Assembly: GCF_902148855.1 (NCBI RefSeq)
Contig: NC_043978.1
Location: 34,984,996 to 35,048,995 of the forward strand
DNA length: 64,000 nt
Reading direction: 5' to 3'
Source: Sphaeramia orbicularis
Lineage: Eukaryota; Chordata; Actinopteri; Kurtiformes; Apogonidae
Below the pieces are notes generated by a model that was not told the origin of the DNA, searched no databases, and was given only the letters and a program-made list of their open reading frames with translations. Below, one piece after another: positions 23,201-34,515 of this stretch (position 1 is the first letter of the stretch; every line of letters begins with the position of its first letter). Made by a program: the position numbers and the translations under genes.

Positions 23201-25598
23201 ATAAATATTGCATGACACAAAGGATGCCACTGTGCATGTGGTAATAAAAGCTAAAGGCGGTCCAATGAAACACTGCATGTGGGACTATTTTTTTCCGCTG
23301 GACAATATATTTGCTTAGTTAAATCCAGGTGGAAACCTTTACCAGCCAGGCTTTGTGTAGTAGATAGTGTACCTAACAGCGCCTTACAAGGAAAAAGCAA
23401 CACTTTTTTTTTTCCTGTTAATTTAGAAATATCCATCCTACAGGTCTATGTAAAATACAGTGGTGATGGTGTGAAACAGCATTTGTTACAAAGCCAGGTG
23501 TGTTATAGTTACATACAATTGCAGAAAAAATTATTAGACCATCAAAAGTCATCAGAAACTAGAAGCACTCGGAGAGCGCAGACCTCCGCCAAGGCTGATC
23601 AGTGGCCCCCCCTGTGGGCCCCCCCACCCCCGATCACCACCAAAATGTAATAATTTCTTCCTTATCCCATTTCCAACAAACCCTGAAAATTTCATCCTAA
23701 TCTGTCCATAACTTTTTGAGTTATGTTGCACACTAACGGACAGACAAACAAACAAACAGACAGACAAACAAACAAACAAACAAACCCTGGCAAAAACATA
23801 ACCTCCTTGGCGGAGGTAACAATGGTTATGCAATCAAGTACTAACTCCTGTGTGTATCACGTGACTAAAACAGACAGAAAACAAAACATGGAATGCCTAA
23901 AAGCACTGTTTTTGGCAGTACAATGACACAGCTATTAATGTAAGAACTGAAGTGATTTTGGTTATTATAAAGAAAACCATGGAAAATGGCTAGATATCAG
24001 CTCTGAAATTAAACTCTTATGAGCTATTTTTGTTGTTATCATTATATTTGTCCAAACAAATGTACCTTTAGTGCTACAAGGCATTAAGATTGAAGAAAAC
24101 AAGGGTGGCCTAATAATTTTTTCATGCGACTGTATACACAGATTCCAGTTTCTAAAGTAAGGATGAAACTACAGGTGAATCTCATCACCATAATCTAGTA
24201 CAGATACAATCAAACACTAATCAATTATCTTTTTCTCCTCAAAAAGAAAATGTTAACTAAAAGCTTTTTCAACAGCTTCTAAATGTGCGCATTAAAAGCC
24301 AACTTCTCTTCAAAATTTGTATTTGTAAGACAAGGCTCTTGCTATACATGTACCATTGAATGTTGAAACAGTAAAATCAACTGTCTCTGAGAGGAATCAA
24401 GTGAAGGTTTTGTATTTTTAAAAAAATATCATTTTAATAACAATTGCTGCAATAAGTTAATAACATCCTACAGGTGCTTTATGACTTGATTCTTTGAAGC
24501 TGTTGTCGAATATATAATCATGTCATCTACACACAGATGTTATTTAGAAATTATTATATTATCTAATTTATTTATGAAAATAGAGAACAAAATTGTCACC
24601 AAAACAGATCCTTGCGGGACTCCTTTTTTAATGTGAGAGAGGCTGAAGTAAAATGTTCTATTTAGTTGCACTGAAGTCTCTCAGGTAGGTAATCCTTAAA
24701 CCAGTTCAGAGCTGTTTCAATAATGAGCATTCAGCTATGACTTTCTAATAACTTTTTGTGATCTACTGAGTGAAATAACAAATCAGCAAACAGAGCTGGA
24801 CAGTGCTATTTGCTGTTGAGAGACCTGGTGATATCTTCAGTGACATAGCTGCTGTCAGATCTGTAACCGGACTGAAATTCACTTTTTATTGTTTTCATGT
24901 GTATATGAATAATCTATACTCTATATTCTTTCTCTTAAGTCACACCAGCTGCAGTGGTGATTGTTCTTCTTGCCCTGAGAATGTATGACTACATGGTCAT
25001 TTATATTGATGATGGCAACTCAGCTAAAATGTAAGAAATGATTATGGACTGCAAGACTAATGCAGAAAAAAAGACATTCATGCTGCTAAGTAGATAGATT
25101 TTTATGATTTCCAGGTGCTGGATCTCGAATCCCATTCTTCACCAGGCTGTGAATGTTGGTTACTATGGGGTAGTTTTCATCTTCACCATTTGCATATTTA
25201 TTGCAACTGTGCAAACCAGTCTACGATTCAAGGCTGCAATAAGGAAAAGTCAGGACAACAACTCTGTAAACTCAAACTCGTTCTCCATTTTGGGCCTGTT
25301 CATCATGTTGGGCATCACCTGGGCCTTTGCTTTCTTCAGCCATGGACCTCTGCTCATAGCCTCCTATTACATCTTCACCATCCTCAACTCCTTTCAAGGT
25401 AGAGATGGTGGCACTCTTCACTTCACACTCCTTCTGGCTGATACAGGCTTAGTGACCAGTGTACTCTGTGTTTGCAGGTTTCTTCTTGTTCATCTACTAC
25501 ATCAAAAGCAGCAAAACTGTTGCAGAGAAGGAGGCAGTGACAAGGACACCAGCAGCACAGTGGCATCAAACATCACCCTCAACTCTATTTCTAAATGA
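17267..25598 (+). CDS. Adhesion G protein-coupled receptor, group VIII (ADGRG-like)
   Basis: Seen: 17 coding exons with GT/AG borders: 17267-17366, 17559-17651, 17743-17811, 19952-20122, 20362-20397, 20506-20580, 20718-20859, 21004-21188, 21255-21386, 21485-21592, 21675-21709, 21819-21919, 22005-22126, 22214-22479, 24940-25030, 25115-25398, 25478-25598. The product is about 711 aa: signal peptide (MLLQDIKW, then a hydrophobic run), a short extracellular part with sequons, a GAIN-type segment ([16 protein letters not shown]), the SCQSWDGKG and GPS region ([13 protein letters not shown]) and seven helices from [14 protein letters not shown] to GFFLFIYYI. Known: such receptors self-cleave at the GPS and signal through a tethered agonist. 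The helices resemble the ADGRG2/G4/G6 type; the exact member is unresolved. Odd: about five single-base contractions are inferred, at 21110-21114, 21175-21179, 21677-21680, 21699-21700 and 25533-25534. With them the coding sum is 2136, a multiple of three. Without the last, the frame would stop at 25656. An upstream non-coding exon is likely. Confidence 0.85.
18117..19381. mobile_element. hAT-type MITE, host of a nested element
   Basis: It lies in an intron of the receptor gene. The 8-bp duplication TCCAAGAA sits at 18109-18116 and again at 19382-19389. The ends are inverted (GGGTGTCAAA on the left, TTTGACACCCCTG on the right), and an 8-bp duplication is typical of hAT. No transposase was seen. 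Its interior shares a segment with the hAT MITE at 36186-36857 in opposite orientation (TGTAGATC, TACATATAATGCACATGTA, ATGATAAGTTGAGGCA). The element is split by a second insertion at 18428-19229. Confidence 0.85.
18428..19229. mobile_element. TA-flanked MITE (Tc1/mariner type) nested in hAT MITE, copy A
   Basis: TA flanks both sides (18426-18427 and 19230-19231). The ends are related inverted repeats: TGATAGTTTTTATGAAACTGG on the left and CCGGTTTCGTAGGGGCACCCA on the right. The same family occurs inverted at 32072-32700. About 800 bases; I see no transposase coding region. A poly-A run of about 21 bases lies at 18557-18578. Confidence 0.75.
21819..21919 (+). other. GPS exon of the adhesion GPCR
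   Basis: This exon encodes the GPCR proteolysis site: a DGC segment, then CQCSHL followed by TFFAVLM. By family knowledge self-cleavage falls between L and T (codons at about 21896 and 21899), so TFFAVLM plus the following SPPP would be the tethered agonist. All the hallmark residues (two Cys, His, Leu, Thr) are present, so the site looks cleavage-competent. Confidence 0.85.
23514..24134 (+). mobile_element. TA-flanked MITE family 'ATTATTAGACC', copy 1 with insertion
   Basis: It begins TACAATTGCAGAAAAAATTA and ends TTTTTTCATGCGACTGTA, with inverted ends and TA borders typical of Tc1/mariner-derived MITEs. Three other copies are in the window (26348-26716 inverted, 30271-30624, 34516-34874). 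This copy is longer because another repeat (about 23556-23819) sits inside it. Confidence 0.8.
23556..23819. repeat. Short repeat with 13-bp perfect inverted ends, nested
   Basis: Inserted into the surrounding MITE, as shown by comparison with the uninterrupted copy at 34516. It carries ACCTCCGCCAAGG near the left (23582-23594) and its exact reverse complement CCTTGGCGGAGGT near the right (23805-23817). The interior has CATCCTAATCTGTCCATAAC and a tetranucleotide CAAA/CAGA array (about 23740-23785). I recognise it as a sequence common in fish genomes but cannot assign its class. Confidence 0.6.
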
Positions 25599-25656
25599 GA
25601 TGTTTTTATCAAAATGCCTCAGATTCAACACAAGAGGGCAGCATTTTCTTTCATAA

Positions 25657-26347
25657 GTGAGGTGTGTTTAGTAAGATTATGATAATATGTTTCATTCTCC
25701 CTGGCTCGACTCACTATCAAAACGTCTTGACTGAATGAGTATCCTGAGTTGAATTACCTTCATTGAGAAAAGCACTCTGAAATAAGTCTCCTGGAAGTCA
25801 TTTGTGTTGATGACTCCCTGTTTTGACAAAAGCCTTGTCTTACTCACCGTGAAACTTGCAGGGAAGGTTATGATTCACTCAGAATACATCACAGCCCCAC
25901 TAAATCAAAACTCCAGTCATACTCTGGAATGTACAGAGGAAATGTTTAGGAAGAAAAATATTGCTACCTTATGACGGATGTGCTTGTCATATGGACTGAA
26001 GATGACAAAATGCAGAAATAAATAAATAAATAAAGGGAAGTCTTGGCCCTCATATTCAACATAGGGGGACGAGCTAGCCAGCTAGTGCTTTGCGTGCCTG
26101 CAGATAATTACCTTATGCCTACAGAGAGCAGTATCCACAGAGCCGGGAGTCTGACTGACTTACAAGAAATGAGCTCATAGCTACCTATAGTGATAAGAAG
26201 CTTGAGGGCATGCTATTATGTTGAAACTAATCTCAAAAATATGATGGTATTTACCTAGAATTTTAGAATGTTTCATCTGTATTTGTATTGTTTTCTGTTG
26301 TTTTTGTGTTGGGTTTATTAGAATAAGATTGAATTTATTACTTTACA
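25657..26347. other. 3' flank of receptor gene, no gene recognised
   Basis: This should include the receptor's 3' untranslated region. AAATAAATAAATAAATAAAG at about 26016-26035 provides AATAAA-like hexamers, but I cannot identify the real cleavage site. Confidence 0.4.
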
Positions 26348-26716
26348 TACAGTGGTGGAAAAAATTATTAGACCACCTTTGTTTTCTTCAATTTCTTGTT
26401 CATTTTAATGCCTGGTACAACTAAAGGTACATTTGTTTTGACAAATATGATAACAACAAAAATAGTTCATGAAAGTTTAATTAAAGAGCTGATATCTATC
26501 CATTTTCCATGGTTTTCTTGATAATAACAAAAATCACTTAAGTTCTTAAATCTACAGCTATGGCATTGTACTGACAAAAACAGTGCTTTTAGGCATTCCA
26601 TGTTTTCTTTTCTATCTGTTTTAGTCACATGATACACACAGGAGTTAGTACTTGATTGCATAACCATTGTCTTTGATGACTTTTGATGGTCTAATAATTT
26701 TTTTTCCGCAATTGTA
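26348..26716 (-). mobile_element. TA-flanked MITE family 'ATTATTAGACC', copy 2
   Basis: Full-length, inverted relative to the other three copies. TA borders; ends CAGTGGTGGAAAAAATTATT and AATAATTTTTTTTCCGCAATTG are inverted repeats. About 369 bases with no transposase. Short open frames across it recur in every copy because the sequence is conserved, not because they are genes. Confidence 0.85.
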
Positions 26717-29667
26717 CATCTTGGCTCATATACACTGATCTATAAGTAAAATGCATCCAGAATAAAAGTAGTGAAACTTTACCAAGTTTGAGTCACTAAT
26801 GAAGAAAATTAAGTCAAAACTGCTGGATTGCTGTAGTTTCCAATATATAGTTTTTGGGTCAAAACGTGAAATTGTAAGAACTAATGAGAGAATGGGTTTT
26901 ACTCTAAAGGTATGTTTGTCTCAGAGTGACCACATATACTTCACTTTCACAATTCACTTTACAGGTTCTTTCTAGAGGAAGATTTATAAATGTATTGTAT
27001 AAATGTAAATAAACCAATATATATGTGTCATAACACTCACTTCAACAGCACATTTGTCCTTATTTGTATGATTTAGCTCATTAAAAAATGTAGACCAGCG
27101 GATATCTGCCTTTGCTATTTTATTGACCACAGGCTGACTTTTCTGAGTTAAAGTTGTTATAATATTCATATTCACTGATTTAATGCCTCCAGACAAAATG
27201 TGCATACCTACAAACATTTGGAACACCTTGAGGTCTAATGTGACATTGAAGAGGAAATAGCTATAAGCGATTTGTCTGTAATTGTATAATATAGTTATGG
27301 TATCTGAAGTGCGTGGACACCAGAAGAGTGTTTCCTTGTGCAGACAGGATTTACATTCAAAGAGTTAAAGCCTGTTTATTTATCTATGACTGATTAATCT
27401 TCTAAATGACCGCAGCGTGCCAGCAAAAAACTGGGGTAATTACCAGCATACACGTCTGATTTACGTTGCCCCCCAAAAAGGCCTTTCATACGGAGCACAG
27501 CGAGCGTCTATGGTGTACCTGTGTCCATAAGAGAGACGCCACATTAGACAGTTTATCTTGCTTATGTGAGCTGCAATTCAAATCCCAGCTCTGTGTAAAA
27601 GCATGGTGCAGATTAAACATGTAAATTTCAAGAGCAACAGACGTGAGTGTGCATTAATTGAGCAAAAGATCAGTAGCTTTTTAATTCAGCTTCCAATACA
27701 AAGATTATGATTTAAAGTGTGGCTTAGCGTCTTTCAGGAAACATAAATCTAGACATGCTAAGAAACGTATGAAAGGGCAGCCTCATGTTGAAACTACTGG
27801 GAACATTTGAGTGCAGTCAACACAATAATTTCAAAATGAGAAGGGTGAAGTATGTTCAGTTTTCACGCTAACCCATAAAATGTCTGATACCAGAGTGAAA
27901 ATGTGGCCACCAGAATAAAATCTTACATGTGGACGTTTAGTGGAGGGAAACTGAGAAAATACTTTTAATTGCTCTCAGTCTTAAACCATATGTACAGTAG
28001 GGGCTTGGATAAGCACCAAATCATTGGCACATATCTCCAGATTTTGTAAGACACACCAAAACGACCAACCATGGTGGTGATTTATGTTTATTTAGCTAAG
28101 ATTAATGCACTGTATGAAATTAAAGTCAGACTGACGTTAATAACTTACTCAAAAGTGCAAAAACCTCTCAAAGGGAGTCAAACTAACCCCTGTTTCCTTT
28201 TCATTGGAGATCATTAGTCTTTTGTAGAACAAGAATATGTAATATAAGACTGTGGCTAATCACATTTAAAGTGTGAATAGGTTTGGTTTACTGGCTAGTG
28301 TACCTCAGGTGCAGTAAAAAAAATAAGAGGTATCAGCCTTGCATGTGTTTTATGTAATGAAGTCTTGGCTAAATCCTGCCTTGTAAAAGCCAAATTGCAG
28401 ATCTCAAATGACCTATAAAGCCTGAGGTCTTGTTCCTGGAACTTTGCGTGTCTGAAGGAAATATGATTAGTCAACTCTAATTGCTCAAGTACATAGATTT
28501 ATCATTTATACAAACAAACAAAAAGCACATCCATTAGCACAAAAGTGTTTTAAATGGGAGGAAAACTTTTTAAAAGGGAGTAAATATAGTGATCAAAATC
28601 CGACCCTTAATGCTGACAAAGGAATGAGAATTCAAAATAACACTAACTGGACTTTCTATTTTATGCACCCCTGTTTTGCTATTTTCCTCAGGTCAAGTCA
28701 GCACACTTCCTTGCACCCCTCCTCTGCCTTCTCCTTTTCATAAATCCTCAAAATGATTTATTTCCCAGTAACTTAGCTCGTGAAACTGTTGTAGACCCGG
28801 GGCCTTTGTAGCGTCTGGTTTCCCTGCTGGCTGCAGTAAAATCAGGCCAGGTCCAGGCGTAGGGCAGTGCTTGCGTGACTGTAGAGTGGGGGAGCACCAG
28901 CCATAAGTCTCGGTGCGGGGGCACCTGTAAGCGCCCCCACCTCCTTGCATGTCACAGTGTGGCCCCAGACTCAAAGTGCTCAGGCTGATAGATTTGAGGG
29001 CCCATGGTTAAGTGTGCAGATTTATGATGGGCGTTTGCAACTTGTCAGAGAAACTGTGTTACTTATGCAGGGAGCACGAAATGAGGCCTTTTCCGAGAGC
29101 AAAACACGGAGAGATCCGGAAAGAAAAATCCAAGGTGCTTTCAGGTTACTGGCCGTGACATGGGAATCTCTCCAAACAACACAGTGCCTCGTAATTCGGG
29201 AGGGGTGGCCAGATGGCTGCAGACACATATACAGTACAACACTTGACTGAGATGAACTGTCTTGCCTGAGCACTGGAAGTTGGTTCAAGATGTGCCTTAG
29301 CTGTTCGTCAACATCTTTCATCAGGTGGGAATGAGAAGTAGGAAGAGGTCACGAAAGGAAAGTGAAGAAAAGGGAGAGGGAGGTGACCAAGGGCGCGACC
29401 TGTTGAAACATTCAGATTGAAAACTTGACCTTTCGGATTTCAAGCTTCTCCTCCCTACGGTTGCCTGTCTCTCCTTCTCACGTCATGTGCAGCAGCAGGA
29501 AGGATCATTCCCCTTTTATGTCACGTAATGGGGTTCTCTTTGTCCCCCGGTGACCTTTGCAGCTCCTCATCACTCACTCAGTGCTGTACAAGGCGGAGGA
29601 CCTGATAGAATTGGGATAGCTCAGAGTTCCAACACAATCAGATCTATCTACTGTCATGAGATTAAGC
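26717..29667. other. Non-coding stretch, no gene recognised
   Basis: I find no exon series or clear repeat boundary. Two opposed open frames near 28738-29321 lie in a locally GC-richer part (28780-29250) but show no protein motif. A transcribed or regulatory element there cannot be excluded. Confidence 0.45.
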
Positions 29668-29752
29668 CAGTGGTGGAATTTAATAAAGTATTTGTACTTT
29701 GTTACTGTACTTTATTAAATATTTACATATCCGTACTTTACTTAAGTAAATA

Positions 29753-29988
29753 TACAGGGTGTCCCATAAGTCTCCATACATAGGAGACATAATACATTCC
29801 ATACAGATATGGTTCTAACATGTATTTCTTTATATTTCTTCTTATAGTTCTTCAGCAGTGGAGGACACGCATTGAAATGTGTTTCCGACAAAATGGCAGT
29901 CATATAGAGCATATGATATAAATAAAAATGGTTTATATCAAGAAATGTTCATTTTTCCTATGTATGGAGACTTATGGGACACCCTGTA
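29753..29988 (+). mobile_element. Mariner-type MITE with transposase-tail remnant
   Basis: TA on each side and near-perfect 30-base inverted ends beginning CAGGGTGTCCCATAAGTCTC (the right end is its reverse complement, ending GGGACACCCTG). The interior at about 29858-29920 can be read as QWRTRIEMCFRQNG, then a short tail and a stop. This has the look of a mariner transposase C-terminus, suggesting an internal-deletion derivative of an autonomous element. About 236 bases. Confidence 0.9.
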
Positions 29989-30270
29989 GTAATGCATACT
30001 TTTGATTTTACACCATTACATGTTGCGGCAATTATCTGTACTTTCTTCTCCACTATATTTTCACAATTTATGCTGCTACTTTTTACTTTTTACATTTTAT
30101 GAACACAATATCCTCAAAATCTTGCATGAAAAAATAGTAATCCTTCTGATTGTGTTGTGGTGTTGTTTGCCATTGCCAACCAATCAGGTGGCTCTATTAA
30201 CTCCCGTGATGGCAGAGCGTGCATTTGGTAGCAGCATGAGCGGATGGACAGGCTTGAATCCGAGAAGAAG

Positions 30271-30624
30271 TACAGTCACTGATAAAATTATTAGACCATC
30301 AAAAGTCATCAAAACAAGTACTAACTCCTGTGCGTATCATGTGACTAAAACAGACAGAAAAGAAAACATGGAATGCCTAAAAGCACTGTTTTTGGCAGCA
30401 CAATGCCATAGCTATTAATGTAAGAACTGAAGTGATTTTAGTTATTATTAAGAAAACCATGGAAAATGGATAGATATCAGCTCTGAAATTAAACTCTTAT
30501 GAGCTATTTTTGTTGCTATCATTATATTTGTCCAAACAAATGTACCCTTAGTTCCGCCAGGCATTAAAATGAACAAGAAATTGAAGAAAACAAGGGTGGT
30601 TTAATAATGTTTTCCGCAACTGCA
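30271..30624 (+). mobile_element. TA-flanked MITE family 'ATTATTAGACC', copy 3
   Basis: Begins TACAGTCACTGATAAAATTA and ends TTTTCCGCAACTGCA. It is about 354 bases and nested in the hAT element at 29668-31140. It aligns along its length with copies 1, 2 and 4. Confidence 0.85.
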
Positions 30625-31148
30625 CAAAGTTGATTAAAGGGCTCTGATGGTACTCATAGCTCCACCCCACCACCAGTGTTTGGTTACTGTTGTGTTTCCT
30701 TTTACTGCTCTTACAGAACAAAATGTTTGGAATAGTTTTGCAAGTAAATAAATGATTTAAATATATATCATATCTTAACTGGTTTAACTTAATGGTAAAT
30801 TAGTGGGTAATGCCTTGCAGATAACTTGTCATCCACAAAAAAGTTAGAGTACGCACAGAACTGCAGAAAGCACATACAGTAAGTACACCAACCTTTCCAG
30901 TACACATATACTGCATAGTTGGTTGGAATTATTACGAGCACTGACATCAGCAGAGGCATAAGTCAGTATATCTACACTCTTTATTAAAATGGCACAGCCC
31001 AGACATTGAGACAACCCAACTTTAAAAATACTTTAAAGTAAATTTAAAAGTAAATACTTCTACTTTTGCTTGAGTACATATTGTGCAGGATATTTGCATT
31101 TTTACTTTAGCACTAAGCTTCAGTATTTCCTCCACCACTGGATTAGGC

Positions 31149-32071
31149 ACATTGACTCTATCATGTAGCAGGCACTTAACAAATATGGACTTTGGTTGCA
31201 TGTGCATGTTAAGGGGTGTTTCATTTAGCCAATAGACAGGAGAAATAATAAAAATGGAATGTGAATTCATCACTATTAACTGAAATAAACCACCAGCTCT
31301 GAGTGGCAGCACAAACATCTATATTTCACACATTGTCGTGAGCAGAATAAATAAAGTTGTCATCATCTAACATTGTTGTAAGACACTGCTGCCAGCTTTC
31401 ACCCTGAACTATTTCCTCATCTCAGCCAGATTTAAACAGACCTCATAACCACCACTTTGGTCCCACACTTTAAGAGACATGAAAGCTTAGGGTTAAGAAG
31501 CTAAAGCCGTCTGGATTCACTCATACCGCGCCTAGTTTGCTTGCTATTGACTTGGCTGTCGTTTGGCCTTTAAAATTCACACTTGGTGAAGTTGTGGTAT
31601 TTTCTTCACACAAATGGTGCTGACTTCCCCACAAAGATGAGGACTTTACTGGAGGGATTGATTCTCCTGCTGGTTTAATGCTGGAGAATTTTAAAGTCTT
31701 TACAGGTAGATAATGAATGCACAGCATCAACAGGATATAGGCTTATATTATCAACTATATTATTATCTCCAGTCTGCCTTTAATTATAATGGAAACACTG
31801 GAAGACACAAATTAGTCCTACTTTGTGATCTTTAAAGAAGTTACAGAGCCCATGAAGTGAAAATATTAAAACCCAGTGGTGGAATGTAACTCTTACTCAA
31901 GTGCTACACACAAATTTAATGGTACTTGAGGTGCATATGTAACTGACTTCTTGCTTTTATTGTTTTTTAGTTCTTTTTTATTTTTATTTTTTTTAATTTC
32001 AAAGTTTGAGACAAATAAAATAAATAAAATAAAATAAAAAACACTCTTTTTTGTGAAGGACTGATGCGATA
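31149..32071. other. Non-coding stretch with a partial hAT end
   Basis: No gene. At 31875 CAGTGGTGGAATGTAAC followed by CTCAAGTGCTACACA matches the left end of the hAT family seen at 29668, but no matching right end was found nearby, so this copy appears truncated. AT-rich low-complexity sequence follows (about 31960-32045). Confidence 0.5.
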
Positions 32072-32700
32072 TGGGTGTGTCTATGAAACTGGTACCCAAA
32101 AACAGGACATGGGGGCTAAAAATTCAAACAAGATGTAGACTAATGTTATGAAGCAAATTTGAAAGCACTTTGGGTCGATTTAAGAAATAAATATTTACTG
32201 AGATAAACGAGAGACTATTTTTCAGATAAAACACACTTTTCTATTATTTTTCTATTACTTTATTTGTGTGATTTATTGTGTTTAAATCAGCAGGTTCTGC
32301 ATGTAACTTGAGTGGACATGATGGGTTACATACGAAACCTTGAATGAGACTGCCGATTCATGAAAAAACCCACGTCTGGATTAGAAAAACCACTAGGACT
32401 GACAAATTTAACACAGTGTCTTCATTTATAGTGCTATATTAGACCATTTCAAGCCATGTGTTCCAAATCAAATGCACTAACACCTAGGTAGCTTTTCCTA
32501 TCCCAATTTTGGTCCTATTTTTGGCCCCAATATTTTATTAAAATTCATTAATTTTGGGATGGCTCAGAGCAAGAGTATAATTGTTTTGTATTTAACCGAG
32601 GGTCATTATTAGGTACATGCTGGGGGAAATATGTCTAAATTTATCTTTTATTATTGGGTCTAAAAAGCTGGCAAAGTGCCAGGTTTCACAGAAGCCCCCA
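32072..32700. mobile_element. TA-flanked MITE (Tc1/mariner type), copy B
   Basis: An inverted relative of the nested copy at 18428-19229. Ends TGGGTGTGTCTATGAAACTGG and GCCAGGTTTCACAGAAGCC-CCCA, with TA on both sides (32070-32071 and 32701-32702). Shared internal blocks include CCACTAGGA, GTGTTCCA and CCTAGGTAG. It is about 629 bases against about 802 for copy A, so one has lost or gained sequence. No transposase seen. Confidence 0.75.
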
Positions 32701-32702
32701 TA

Positions 32703-34515
32703 TATTGGTGAGTAGGTTTTACTGCCATCAGGATGGAGGTACAGTGCGCTGTCCTAATGGACGTCCATGCTCAGAGATCTTTTATACCTTCCGCCAGCAT
32801 AGCTCTGTTAATCAAAATCGGCTGATGTGTCTATGTGCACTTGCACTTTGTTCTGTTTAATTGTTTGTGATGCCATGGTCTAGCACTTTGTTGTGAAATG
32901 TCTGTTTTTGATTGTAGTGTTTTTCTGTTGTGGTTTGTGTCTGACAGTTGCCAGAGACGCAAAAGGAATTTCTGAAAGGATAATAAACTAACTAAGTAAA
33001 CTGGTTTTTATCAATATTTTAATTAAATTTCATTTAATTAAAAATTGGTTAAATGAAATCAGCCACCGCAAGAGATGAAACCACAGAAAATTAAATTTTC
33101 CTGTCACCTGCACAGATGTTATAGCGATTTACAGCTCGTTGTTTTTCTCTGAACATTTAATGCAGCAGGCAATACATTTTACCATCCCAGTTCAAAACCT
33201 CCACTGGTACACATAGTGAAGTAGTTACCAGCTTAGGACTCAGATATTTCCTTTACAAATAGTAGTGCGCATGTACATGTTCATATGTGTGTGATCTGTG
33301 AGTCTCCTGAGCCCACAAGGATCTGATTTCAGTTAAACCACTCCATTGCTCAAGCATGATAATCTCTGTTTCCTCTGTCTCACCCTATAGCGCTCTCCTT
33401 AACACATCCAAATGTGTGAGAATATATTCCTCTGTGTAAATAAATGAACTAAGATCACATGAGGAGACAAATACGGAAAGCATCCATTCTCGTGCCAACC
33501 CTAATCAAATCTTGTTTGTATCTGTGTGTTTGCATTTGGGTTAGTGGCAGTTTAATGTGAGGGACCACCAGAAAAGTTTGTTTCCAGGAACAGCAGAGGA
33601 AGTTTTTTTTTTTTTTTTTTAATCTTAATGCTATGGCTCATTTTTAATGTCTCTTGTTTGTCATTTAAGGAAGTTTAAGAAGAAGGATGTGGGTCCTCTT
33701 AGTAATTTGTGTATTGTCCCAGTATGTGATCCAGCATTTTTTTATTTTTATTTTTTTACAAAATGGTATTGGACAAACCACACAATTTCAGCCCGTTCAG
33801 TTGGAACACATAAATCTTTCTAGTATGCTCTTTCAAATGTGTCTCTTAAATAAAGGCGATGAAACATGGGTTTTAGCTATGTGATACTGCAGTTGGTCTG
33901 CAATAATATGTTTAAAAATCACTATGTGAAAATTTCACAACTCTGTGTTGGGAATGTAAGTTATATGTGCTGCAGAGACCAAAGTGCAGTCTGATTCAGT
34001 GGGCTCTTTTCCCCTCCACGGCTCCTCTTTAGAGACTAGTGTGTGTTTATAACCAAAGCGTGACTTCAAGCGTCCACAGCCAGACAGCTCCAAGTGATTC
34101 CATCCCAGCAGAGGTATTGACTGAGGCAGTGGCAGAGGTTAATCTGGAACATACTTGTGACTATGTTGGGCTGTGTTATCCTGCTGTCCCGACATCCTGC
34201 TTGATTTATGGGCCTCTTCTTGCTGCTGTTCACCGTGTCTCTTCTCTGAATTTGAGGATTAGTGGGAAGTGACGTCAAACGGAGTCCCTTGTTACTCTGT
34301 CTTCACTCATACTTTTCATAAAGGTCTGCGTGCTTTAACCAACTCCAGGTGGAAATGGACAAAAAGCTAAATACCTTTCAACATCGCTGACACCATGGAC
34401 GTAAATGTCCCACATAATAATCTCATATTAGTTTATAAGATATGTTAAAGCAATTAAACTTTTTCATTAAAACATCTAAAAACATGGCTTATTTTATATA
34501 TTTTATACATTTATA
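32703..34515. other. Non-coding stretch, no gene recognised
   Basis: No exon series. A T-run of about 18 bases lies at 33604-33621. Opposed short frames at 34039-34278 show no motif. Confidence 0.5.

Larger units (their letters stand above)
22500..24800 (-). mobile_element. LINE fragment with reverse-transcriptase motifs, antisense in intron
   Basis: On the minus strand, positions 24623 down to 24601 encode GVPQGSVL, followed in frame by [13 protein letters not shown], and further on (about 24539-24519) HLCVDDM. These match the conserved reverse-transcriptase block GVPQGSxLGPxLFxIYINDL and the catalytic xxDD box, with Cys-Val in place of the usual Tyr-Ala. The frame is interrupted by several stops, so it is a dead fragment. 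The outer limits are approximate: minus-strand frames between about 23013 and 23436 may belong to the same element, and a TA-flanked MITE (23514-24134) interrupts it. The clade is not determined. Confidence 0.6.
29668..31140. mobile_element. hAT element 'CAGTGGTGGA', carrying two nested MITEs
   Basis: Left end CAGTGGTGGAAT and right end TCCTCCACCACTG are inverted. They are flanked by the 8-bp duplication GATTAAGC (29660-29667) and GATTAGGC (31141-31148), one mismatch. Subterminal arms rich in AAGTAC/GTACTT, as in this well-known fish hAT family, are visible on both sides. A mariner-type MITE (29753-29988) and an ATTATTAGACC MITE (30271-30624) are inserted within it. No intact transposase was seen. 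Confidence 0.85.

Noticed and set aside
30002-30418. 138-codon open frame
   Set aside because: It runs from a hAT arm into a MITE; the last part recurs in other MITE copies, so it is repeat sequence.
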